A stretch of 7,637 nucleotides of DNA, taken from Candidatus Bathyarchaeota archaeon. Its GTDB lineage: Archaea > Thermoproteota > Bathyarchaeia > Bathyarchaeales > Bathyarchaeaceae. The first letter of the stretch is position 1, and each line of letters starts with the position of its first letter. The translations under genes and the position numbers were made by a program. Positions 1 to 5,414 of this stretch are shown piece by piece. The notes below the pieces were generated by a model. The model made no database searches. It was given only the letters and a program-made list of their open reading frames with translations, and was not told the origin of the DNA. The stretch is taken from the NCBI GenBank assembly GCA_020344715.1, contig CP070828.1:722873-730509 (forward strand), written 5' to 3'.

Positions 1-2
1 AC

Positions 3-62
3 TTGAAGGATGTTCATTCACTTCACTTGGTCAAACGTGGGACACGAGTGGTATTGCTGTAA
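3..62 (+). CDS. possible C-terminal end of an upstream plus-strand gene (partial)
   Basis: Reading plus frame 3 from the left edge gives 19 codons ending LVKRGTRVVLL and a TAA at 60-62. Residue choice is compatible with a protein tail (basic, then hydrophobic), but 19 codons prove nothing. If real, the gene lies mostly outside the window and converges on the MazG gene, with about 135 bases between the two stops. Frame 2 is also open to 92, so the frame choice is uncertain. Confidence 0.2.
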   Translation: MKDVHSLHLVKRGTRVVLL

Positions 63-173
63 TAAACGAAAGTAGTCCATGTCTATTCTGACATAGTGGA
101 AACAAGAGCAAACGGCGATCGGCGCGTACTTCACTTGCCTAATAATGAATCATTCTGCAGAACATGCGCAAGA

Positions 174-195
174 GACGGTGTAATCACGAACCGTC
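174..195. terminator. hairpin between convergent gene ends
   Basis: A perfect 6-base inverted repeat, GACGGT (174-179) and ACCGTC (190-195), encloses a 10-base loop. It begins one base beyond the MazG stop codon. The position suits a 3'-end structure for that mRNA or a bidirectional one, but no oligo-T run follows on either strand, so a terminator role is inferred from position only. Confidence 0.35.
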
Positions 196-196
196 A

Positions 197-523
197 TCAC
201 CTGATGAATCTAAGCATGTAGTCGTTCACTGTTTGCAGAAAGGTCTCTTCTAGTTGGATACCATAGTGTTCCGCCAAGACGAAGATAATGTAGAGCATGT
301 CCGAGAGTTCAGTGGCCAACATCTCCTTTGTCGCAGGCTTCTCAGGAGGTTTGAACCCTTCCAAGCCTTTGATTGCAGAGGCCACTTCGCCGGCTTCTTC
401 AAGCAGGTCAGTAGCCATTACGAAAGGAGTCCATCCTCTGCCTCTCTTGGGATCAAGCTTGTCGTTAATTTTCCGAAAGCTCTTCCAGCAGAAATGCTGA
501 GCATCACGCAGCGTAACCGACAT
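197..523 (-). CDS. MazG-type nucleotide pyrophosphohydrolase
   Basis: This 108-residue protein fits the all-alpha NTP pyrophosphohydrolase (MazG-like) family, whose members hydrolyse nucleoside triphosphates to monophosphate and pyrophosphate in the cytoplasm, often as house-cleaning enzymes. The metal-binding signature is visible: EEAGE (E42, E43, E46) and, about 26 residues later, ExxD in ELSDM (E72, D75). The usual lysine of the last helix is not evident in NDYMLR (100-105). Length is normal for the single-domain family. The ATG is supported by GGGGGAGTGAT directly upstream and a TATA-like box 38 bases away. The gene stands alone, downstream of TFB in the same direction. Substrate cannot be told from the sequence: all-alpha enzymes act on canonical, damaged or deoxy-nucleotides. 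Confidence 0.85.
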   Translation of the reverse strand: MSVTLRDAQHFCWKSFRKINDKLDPKRGRGWTPFVMATDLLEEAGEVASAIKGLEGFKPPEKPATKEMLATELSDMLYIIFVLAEHYGIQLEETFLQTVNDYMLRFIR

Positions 524-564
524 ATCACTCCCCCGTAGTCACTTGACAAAACCTGCTTAATAAT
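524..564 (-). promoter_or_regulatory. promoter and ribosome binding site of the MazG gene
   Basis: On the minus strand ATTATTAA (557-564) is a plausible archaeal TATA box. Counting about 26 bases puts the transcript start near 535. The leader would be about 12 bases and made almost entirely of GGGGGAGTGAT (524-534), a near match to the full archaeal Shine-Dalgarno GGAGGTGAT. Start and spacing agree well; the TATA call is by eye. Confidence 0.5.
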
Positions 565-686
565 TCTCAACTAGGAATCATCATTAGGTCCAGGTTCAAG
601 ACAGACGAGACAGACTGCAGCAACAACCCGAAAACTTGGCGAACTCAAATCTCTTTGAATCATGTGAGCAAAGTTTCTAGCACACC

Positions 687-691
687 AAAAA
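687..691 (-). terminator. oligo-T tract downstream of TFB
   Basis: Five T on the minus strand, about 60 bases past the TFB stop. Archaeal RNA polymerase can stop at such tracts without a hairpin. The same stretch (TGTATTTTT) could alternatively be a weak TATA box 27 bases ahead of an ATG at 661-663, so the call is weak. Confidence 0.25.
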
Positions 692-750
692 TACACGTGC
701 AAGGTTCTGGGGAAGCGTTCCTACGTATCTGATTATCCATGAGGTTCGCA

Positions 751-1677
751 CTAGTTGAAACTCAGGTTGAGGTTTTTCATCAGGTCTTTGGTTCTGTTCC
801 TTATTGTAACTTCGGTTATGTCTGCAACTTCAGCAAGACGGCTTTGCGTTATTTTCTGTTTCTTGATTCTCGAGGCAATGTAGAGTGCGGCAGCTGCCAA
901 TCCTGTGGGGTCTTTTCCAATGGTTCCGTGTTTGCGCCTAGCGTCTCGTATGATTCCGATCGCTCGTCCTTCCACGTCACATGAGATTTTCGCTTTTTCT
1001 GCTATTTTTGTGACGTAATCGATGGGGTTGTCAATGGGCATTCTCATCTTGAGCGTGTATACTATTAGGCGATAGGCTCTCGCGATTTCCTTCTGATCTC
1101 GGAGGCTTACTTCAGCGAATTCTTTCAGAGTCCTAGGGATTTTTGCTGATCTACACGCGACGTAGAGGGATCCGGCTACTAACGCCGCGATGTTGCGCCC
1201 TCGAACCAGGTCTTTGTTTAGGGCTTTTCGGTAGATTACTGCGGCCATTTCTTGGATTGAAGGTGCGATATTTAGCTTGTCAGAGAGGAGCTGAAGCTCA
1301 TTCATGGCTTGACTGAGATTTCGGCTTTGCGAGGCGTGCACCCTTGATCGAATGTGCCATCTTCTGAGTCGCCACATCTGATGTCTGGTTTTTGCTGAGA
1401 GCGGTCGACCGAACGCGTCTCTGTCAACTCTGATTACTGTGGATAAACCTTTGTCATAGTGAGAATACTTGGTCGGAGCTCCTGCTCTAGCTCTTGACTG
1501 CTCTTCTTGGGCTGTGAAGGCTTTCCATTCTGCTCCTCGGTCTAGAAGATTCTCTTGGACGACGAGACCGCAGTCGCCGCAGACGGATTCTCCGTTTATT
1601 ACGTCGCGAACTAGGTTCGTGCTTTCACATTCTGAACACGTTGCTTGAGTTACAGCTTGCTCTGTCATTCTAGACAT
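751..1677 (-). CDS. tfb: transcription initiation factor IIB (TFB)
   Basis: At 308 residues this is full length for archaeal TFB, the TFIIB homologue that bridges TBP on the TATA box and RNA polymerase and reads the BRE. The N-terminal zinc ribbon has C14, C17, C33 and C36. The linker holding the B-reader runs from about 46 to 82 (DRGAEWKAF, then KGLSTVI). Two cyclin-type repeats follow at about 113-205 and 210-303. All four zinc cysteines are present, so this is not a degenerate copy. ATG at 1675-1677 is used; a second ATG three codons later is an alternative, and neither has a convincing ribosome binding site. The gene is single, 228 bases ahead of the MazG gene and about 360 bases after the AlkD-like gene. 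Archaea often carry several TFBs, and nothing here tells whether this is the main or an alternative one. Confidence 0.95.
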   Translation of the reverse strand: MSRMTEQAVTQATCSECESTNLVRDVINGESVCGDCGLVVQENLLDRGAEWKAFTAQEEQSRARAGAPTKYSHYDKGLSTVIRVDRDAFGRPLSAKTRHQMWRLRRWHIRSRVHASQSRNLSQAMNELQLLSDKLNIAPSIQEMAAVIYRKALNKDLVRGRNIAALVAGSLYVACRSAKIPRTLKEFAEVSLRDQKEIARAYRLIVYTLKMRMPIDNPIDYVTKIAEKAKISCDVEGRAIGIIRDARRKHGTIGKDPTGLAAAALYIASRIKKQKITQSRLAEVADITEVTIRNRTKDLMKNLNLSFN

Positions 1678-1721
1678 CCATCGTGGCTTCGTTTCTGTAC
1701 ACTATGCTATGGCGGAAGTAG

Positions 1722-1744
1722 AATAAAAACATGACGTATGTCAT
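1722..1744 (-). promoter_or_regulatory. TFB gene promoter with adjacent inverted repeat
   Basis: Minus-strand TTTTTATT (1722-1729) is a reasonable TATA box. It predicts a start near 1700 and a leader of about 23 bases before the TFB ATG. Immediately upstream, where BRE lies, is an inverted repeat with arms ATGAC and GTCAT around GTAT (1731-1744). A protein bound there would compete with TFB/TBP, so it is a candidate operator. This is inferred from position and symmetry only. Confidence 0.4.
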
Positions 1745-2015
1745 ATGTATCTGGCGGTTTGCTTGAACCCCTTTGTAGACCATCCCAGACGTCACAAACG
1801 AACAAGAATAGGATTTGCTGGGAATCCCAAAAAGGAACGACAAGAGCGTAGTTTGAAGAAGACGCAGTCAAAGAAGCACGACGGCGCGAACTGAACGCAA
1901 GCGCCCATAGCCAACAGCTGAAGGGGGTGTTGACTGCTGTCTACGTATCTCTCTGATCCTTGATCTGACCCTGGGTTCAGAAAACTCGGAGTCCAGTGTG
2001 CAAACCCACAAACAA
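1745..2015. other. gene-poor stretch with a segment resembling 6905-7021
   Basis: No confident gene. The plus strand has an ATG-started 49-codon frame (1745-1894) with a very basic C-terminal half (RTRIGFAGNPKKE from 1799). The minus strand has an 82-codon frame (1792-2040) starting right after the AlkD-like stop with AAAGGAG ahead of it, but its Phe/Cys/Ser-rich translation resembles noncoding sequence and a hairpin near its start looks like a terminator. About 1757-1852 resembles 6905-7021 in codon phase (see findings). Whether either strand is translated, or this is RNA or decayed sequence, cannot be settled here. Confidence 0.4.
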
Positions 2016-2028
2016 GACCGCTTCGGTC
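2016..2028 (-). terminator. hairpin after the AlkD-like gene
   Basis: Arms GACCG and CGGTC (5 bp) enclose a 3-base loop, 12 bases past the AlkD-like stop. On the minus strand the stem is followed by TTGTTTGTGGGTTTG, a T-rich tail. Position and shape suit the 3' end of that mRNA. Confidence 0.4.
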
Positions 2029-2040
2029 GTCAAAAGGCAT

Positions 2041-2754
2041 TCATTCTCCTTTCATCGCTTCTCTTCTGAACTTTGGAGGCAGTTTTTCAATGGCATATCT
2101 GAGTGCCGTTCTCGGCATTTCCTTCTTATTCTTCATGACGTAGTCAAACACTGCTTCCGGATATTTGTTGCTCGCTTCCTTCAGCATCCATCCGTAGCCC
2201 TTCTGTACCATTTTATCTGGATCAGATAATAGGGCGTCAGCAGTTTCAAAGATGGACCGTAGATGTTTCTTTCTTCTAATCGAGTAAATCAAACTGACTG
2301 CACTGGCTCTTCTTGCCCAACGATTCTTAGATCTTGTCCATTTTCTCATCTTGTGAATGCAGTCAGGGAATTGGAGAATCAAAGCTCCAAGGGCATGTGT
2401 GCAGAGATCGTCACAAGTTCCCCAACTGTGTACATGCTTCGTCAGCCACATCTCGTAAAGGAGGAAATCAGATTTTTCATGCAGCTTCCTGAGCCGAAAA
2501 GCCCAATCAAATGCTATAACTTTCTCCTCTGAATAACCTGATTCTAACAGATCATTCCCTAGTTCGATGATTTCCTGCTTTGTTTTCCGCTTGATTTTCT
2601 GGAAGAATCTTGACGATATCTTTCTTACAATAGGAGCGGGAATTCCATATATCTTTGGTTTCTCTTGATACTGTTTCTCCCAGCGGATCCTTTTCTCTTT
2701 CTCTTCTGCATTTGAGTGCTTTTCCAGCTCATTCCGAATTTCTTGAACAATCAT
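2041..2754 (-). CDS. AlkD-like DNA alkylation-repair glycosylase
   Basis: This 237-residue protein matches the HEAT-like-repeat DNA alkylation repair family (AlkC/AlkD), which excises N3- and N7-alkylated purines from DNA. Family landmarks are in order: HSWGTCDD (109-116), NRWARRASAVS (144-154), a VQKGYGWMLKE block (183-193) and PRTALRYAIEKL near the C-terminus. By my alignment to Bacillus AlkD, W109, D113, R148 and W187 correspond to W111, D115, R148 or R149, and W189, so the catalytic aspartate and DNA-contacting aromatic residues are kept. The size is normal for AlkD. ATG at 2752-2754 has GAGGT seven bases upstream. It follows the acetyltransferase gene by 111 bases, a gap that a small frame may fill, so the two may share a transcript. 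A monofunctional glycosylase is expected; substrate range is inferred from the family. Confidence 0.88.
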   Translation of the reverse strand: MIVQEIRNELEKHSNAEEKEKRIRWEKQYQEKPKIYGIPAPIVRKISSRFFQKIKRKTKQEIIELGNDLLESGYSEEKVIAFDWAFRLRKLHEKSDFLLYEMWLTKHVHSWGTCDDLCTHALGALILQFPDCIHKMRKWTRSKNRWARRASAVSLIYSIRRKKHLRSIFETADALLSDPDKMVQKGYGWMLKEASNKYPEAVFDYVMKNKKEMPRTALRYAIEKLPPKFRREAMKGE

Positions 2755-2758
2755 GCCC

Positions 2759-2869
2759 TCAACCTCGAATCATCCCCGGTGTCATAGCGTTGGATTCCAC
2801 GTCTTGTAGAAGAACTTGCGGTGGTGTCACATAGCCATTCTGTGATGCTACTGGAGCATTCGTGTTCAA
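2759..2869 (-). CDS. candidate small protein, 36 residues
   Basis: A TTG-started frame overlaps the acetyltransferase stop as TTGA, the arrangement typical of coupled translation. It reads MNTNAPVASQNGYVT, then PPQVLLQDVESNAM, and ends TPGMIRG. Its TGA is 4 bases before the ATG of the AlkD-like gene. It therefore fills the 111-base gap almost exactly, which would make the acetyltransferase, this frame and the AlkD-like gene one operon. AGCAGG lies 5 bases ahead of the TTG and is a weak ribosome binding site. There is no membrane segment, no cysteine and no family I recognise. Against it: short length, a rare start codon, and no homologue comparison possible here. Confidence 0.35.
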   Translation of the reverse strand: MNTNAPVASQNGYVTPPQVLLQDVESNAMTPGMIRG

Positions 2870-3639
2870 TTTTGCCTGCTTAATTCGAAAATCTCCTCTT
2901 CTATTGCAGTCATAATGCCTTCTTCAGAAGCGGGACCATACAACTTTATTTTGCCGTTGATTAAAGGTTCTAATGTTCCGTATCTCTTCATATTTTCAAG
3001 GGTACCGTCCATTTCAACAAGTTTGACTTTGTCTCCAAAGCTCTGAGCAACTTTCTTTATGCGATTGTACATGAATGGGCTTACTGGACAGAAAGAACTC
3101 TTGAATAATGTCACTTCCACTTTATTCTTTGAAGGCGAGTAGTTCAGATCAAGGATCTCCAAGGCGATGTCTTTTTCTGCGAGTGGAAAATACATGACTT
3201 TGTATGGCGAATGCTCCTTTATTGGCTGGAAACCTTGTTTGAAGAACAGCTCATAGTGCATCCACTCCCTAAATTCCGTGGCTGGAATCAGTATTCCTTT
3301 GACAGATTGGCTCTTGAGATCATTCTTCATGTAGTCAAACATCATTCTGCCATAGCCTTTGTGCAGGTAGCCCCGTAGAACGTAAGTGCAGTATATGCAG
3401 GCGACTCCAGATTCAATCTCATAGGGAAGAAGTGCTTTCGGCGACACTGCATAGTAAATGTGCCCCACCACCTTGTCTCCATCATAAAGATGGTAGCCTT
3501 CAACGTGTTCACCAAGACCAGCTTTGAACCAAGCCCTGGATTCAGGAAGACCTTCCGCAAAAGGAGACTCGGCGGTTATACAACAATACGGTGACTCTAC
3601 ATCATCGGAGCCTACTTTCTTGACGTGCAATTGGCTCAC
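2866..3639 (-). CDS. GNAT acetyltransferase with C-terminal YoaP/thioredoxin-like domain
   Basis: This is a 257-residue two-domain protein. Residues about 1-155 form a GNAT fold: acetyl-CoA-binding motif A is RGYLHKGYGRMM (89-100), and a typical ELFFKQGFQ segment follows (130-138). Residues about 158-257 look thioredoxin-like: a strand before CPVSPF (C184, S187, P188), a helix, then INGKIKLYGP (228-236) as in the thioredoxin C-terminal half. This layout and length match the YoaP-like acetyltransferases. With CxxS rather than CxxC it is unlikely to be a dithiol oxidoreductase. The acceptor substrate is unknown. The start is ambiguous: GTG at 3637-3639 touches the ribosome-binding sequence GAGGGGTGA, whereas TTG at 3628-3630 is better spaced (five bases after GGTGA) and would shorten the protein by three residues. 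Confidence 0.82.
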   Translation of the reverse strand: MSQLHVKKVGSDDVESPYCCITAESPFAEGLPESRAWFKAGLGEHVEGYHLYDGDKVVGHIYYAVSPKALLPYEIESGVACIYCTYVLRGYLHKGYGRMMFDYMKNDLKSQSVKGILIPATEFREWMHYELFFKQGFQPIKEHSPYKVMYFPLAEKDIALEILDLNYSPSKNKVEVTLFKSSFCPVSPFMYNRIKKVAQSFGDKVKLVEMDGTLENMKRYGTLEPLINGKIKLYGPASEEGIMTAIEEEIFELSRQN

Positions 3640-3644
3640 CCCTC

Positions 3645-3655
3645 GTAACAGTTAC
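3645..3655. promoter_or_regulatory. 11-base palindrome ahead of the acetyltransferase gene
   Basis: GTAAC-A-GTTAC is a perfect inverted repeat ending 6 bases before the GTG start. A weak TATA-like CATAAG (minus strand, near 3668-3673) would place the transcript start about here, so a bound protein could block initiation. Symmetry is observed; an operator role is inferred. Confidence 0.3.
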
Positions 3656-3742
3656 TCTTCGGCAGACTTATGGCTTGCGAAGAAAAACGAGGACAGAGGC
3701 TCTGGAGTAACCCTGATGGCAAGGTGATGCAGTATTTTCAGT

Positions 3743-3771
3743 GCGGATCATTTGCTCCAGAAAGCGGATCA
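3743..3771. repeat. direct repeat GCGGATCA, 21-base period
   Basis: GCGGATCA occurs at 3743-3750 and again at 3764-3771. The 21-base spacing equals two helical turns, placing both copies on the same DNA face. They lie in the 203-base gap between the exporter operon end and the acetyltransferase start, about 104-132 bases upstream of the latter. A paired regulator site is possible; chance is also possible for an 8-mer. Confidence 0.3.
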
Positions 3772-3842
3772 CGAGCAGGGCGGTCTACCGATTCTTTCAG
3801 TCTGACTGCACAAGCTGTCAAGTGCTCACGTATTCTGTCTCG

Positions 3843-4625
3843 TTATCGTCGTTCGATTATCTTCATATAAGCAAACATGGCAGTCGTGGTAAAGATTGCT
3901 GAGAAGATTACGAGGTTTCTTATCATGTAGAATGAGAAGGTCGGAGTGCCCATAAGAAATGATCTGATCAGATCTGTGCCACTGCTCAGGGGGTTAAGCT
4001 CAGCTAACACTACGATTGGCTGAGGCATTATGCCTTCCTGACCGAGAGTTTGTATGAGTGACAAGGGATAAAATATGCTGCTGCAGAAAAACAGCACGTA
4101 GTAGACCAGGCCTCGGGCAGTGATGAATTTCTCGAGACTAGTTGTGGACACTGCCGTAGCTATGCTCAAGCCTGAGATTCCTGTGGCTAGCAGGAAGAGC
4201 GCCCCTAAGATCACGAACAGCTGGGGTACGGTTGGAAATCCCAGAATGAGAAACGTTGTCAAGAGTAGTGGTGACATGTACATCATTCCTCTCAGTCCGC
4301 CTGCGAGCAATCTGCCTATGGCCAACTCTAGACGTGTAATCGGAAGACTGAGCATGTAATGGTGAATTTCGCGGCGTACTTCCATGTTTATCTCTCGACC
4401 GATCATGTAGGCCGAAGCAAACAAGCCTATTACAGTGACCCCAGGGGCGAAGAAACTGAAGTAGCTTACAATTTGCCTAGCTATGTCGGGATGCACCATT
4501 TGATTGTACACGAGGGCCATGATGAATAGATCCGCAAGATTCATGCTTATGAGCCCAGCGAGCCACCATTTGTATCGAAAGAAATTTTGAAAGTCATGTT
4601 CAACAACATGCAGAATTGCTCTCAT
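3843..4625 (-). CDS. ABC-2 type exporter permease (second permease)
   Basis: This 260-residue membrane protein has six predicted spans (about 21-41, 52-78, 104-130, 135-158, 171-190, 234-254), typical of the ABC-2 permease family that pairs with DrrA/NatA-type ATPases to export drugs, lipids, ions or polysaccharides. Between spans 2 and 3 is MLSLPITRLELAIGR (91-105), the cytoplasmic coupling segment of this family. NPLSSGTDLIR (211-221) is the conserved element before the last span. It is a diverged paralogue of the adjacent permease, with the same start pattern (RAIL.VVE.D against RNILLVVERD), so the pair probably arose by duplication and forms a heterodimer. Its ATG abuts the previous gene's TAG, with GGAGGGTGG upstream, so translation is likely coupled. 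The cargo is unknown. Confidence 0.88.
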   Translation of the reverse strand: MRAILHVVEHDFQNFFRYKWWLAGLISMNLADLFIMALVYNQMVHPDIARQIVSYFSFFAPGVTVIGLFASAYMIGREINMEVRREIHHYMLSLPITRLELAIGRLLAGGLRGMMYMSPLLLTTFLILGFPTVPQLFVILGALFLLATGISGLSIATAVSTTSLEKFITARGLVYYVLFFCSSIFYPLSLIQTLGQEGIMPQPIVVLAELNPLSSGTDLIRSFLMGTPTFSFYMIRNLVIFSAIFTTTAMFAYMKIIERR

Positions 4626-5414
4626 CTACTTCCACCCTCCACCTTCAAGGCGTCGTTCGTAAAACGTGACGCCGACGAATGTAAAGGCTGAAAAGAATAT
4701 AACCAGCCCGATTATTGCTGCCAGCGGCATAGGACTCATGGTCAGATATTTTTCTATGCCCACACCCCAGCGAAACAGGTCAGAAGCAAAAGTAACCGGA
4801 TTAAAATTCGTCAGAGCTGCATAAGCTTGATTGGCATCCTGAACAAAAGCTTGAGGGTACATGGTTGTGCTGAGTCGAACTATGACGGCATTCAAAGCTC
4901 CCATAAGAATGTCAAAACGGTCGCTGGACTTTAGTCCAACGGCGATCGTGATGCTCATTCCCGATACGCCGAAAGCGAATAGAAACAAGGCTGAAAAGGC
5001 GATCAGAAAGTTGAGGGGGTTCGCCAGACCGATTATGAACAGCGATATTGCGATGAGTGGACCCACGAAGATAAAACTGCGTATTCCGCCACCAATTGAT
5101 CTACCGAATACGAGTTCTCTTCGAGACACTGGAAGACTGAGTAGATATTCGAAGACACCGTGTTCTGCCTCTTCAAAGATATCGTATCCAATGAACACTG
5201 AAGCAGAGTACAACATCATTATTATGACACCTGCAATATAATACTCAAAGTAGATATCTGCAAGGTCAGGCACGACCATACGGGAGGCTATTAAACCAAA
5301 GAAGCCGATCTGTGCTACGAACCATATTGTTCGCAAGATAATGAGAAATTTGTACTGTAAGAACATGCGTAGGTCTCTTTCGACGACCAACAATATGTTC
5401 CTCAGTGTTTCCAC
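4626..5414 (-). CDS. ABC-2 type exporter permease (first permease)
   Basis: This 262-residue membrane protein has six predicted spans (about 22-44, 57-80, 108-130, 134-157, 170-192, 229-251) and an ABC-2 coupling segment LLSLPVSRRELVFGR (91-105) that matches its neighbour's. NPVTFASDLFR (205-215) is the counterpart of that neighbour's NPLSSGTDLIR. It should form a heterodimeric channel with the next gene, driven by the ATPase encoded just upstream. The start used is GTG at 5412-5414, overlapping the ATPase end by 13 bases. GAGGTG overlaps that codon, so the ribosome site is oddly placed. A TTG at 5391-5393 has GAGG six bases upstream and is an alternative costing seven residues. Alignment to the paralogue's start falls between these two options. 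Confidence 0.88.
   Translation of the reverse strand: METLRNILLVVERDLRMFLQYKFLIILRTIWFVAQIGFFGLIASRMVVPDLADIYFEYYIAGVIIMMLYSASVFIGYDIFEEAEHGVFEYLLSLPVSRRELVFGRSIGGGIRSFIFVGPLIAISLFIIGLANPLNFLIAFSALFLFAFGVSGMSITIAVGLKSSDRFDILMGALNAVIVRLSTTMYPQAFVQDANQAYAALTNFNPVTFASDLFRWGVGIEKYLTMSPMPLAAIIGLVIFFSAFTFVGVTFYERRLEGGGWK

Noticed and set aside
79..94. 5-bp inverted repeat ATGTC/GACAT
   Set aside because: Short arms, no gene signal nearby; expected by chance at this length.
254..538. 94- and 67-codon plus-strand frames over the MazG gene
   Set aside because: Antisense to a protein whose metal-binding motif is intact; no promoter or ribosome site was seen for them.
580..620. GGTTCAAG, resembling a tRNA T-loop
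   Set aside because: The flanking bases do not form the 5-bp T stem, and no acceptor, D or anticodon arms can be drawn. Similar GTTCA strings near 1765 and 1975 fail the same test.
571..663. 30-codon minus-strand frame (contains VCLVCLEPGPNDDS) with a T-rich box 27 bases upstream
   Set aside because: A leaderless gene is possible, but the box is a poor TATA match and there is no ribosome site or further support.
739..984. 81-codon plus-strand frame over the 3' end of TFB
   Set aside because: Antisense to the second cyclin repeat of TFB.
1792..2040. 82-codon minus-strand frame starting next to the AlkD-like stop
   Set aside because: It has AAAGGAG ahead of it, but the product is Phe/Cys/Ser-rich without pattern and a terminator-like hairpin lies 12 bases past the upstream stop. 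Kept only as part of the shared-element observation.
4861..5241. 126-codon plus-strand open frame
   Set aside because: Antisense shadow of the first permease, with no independent signals.
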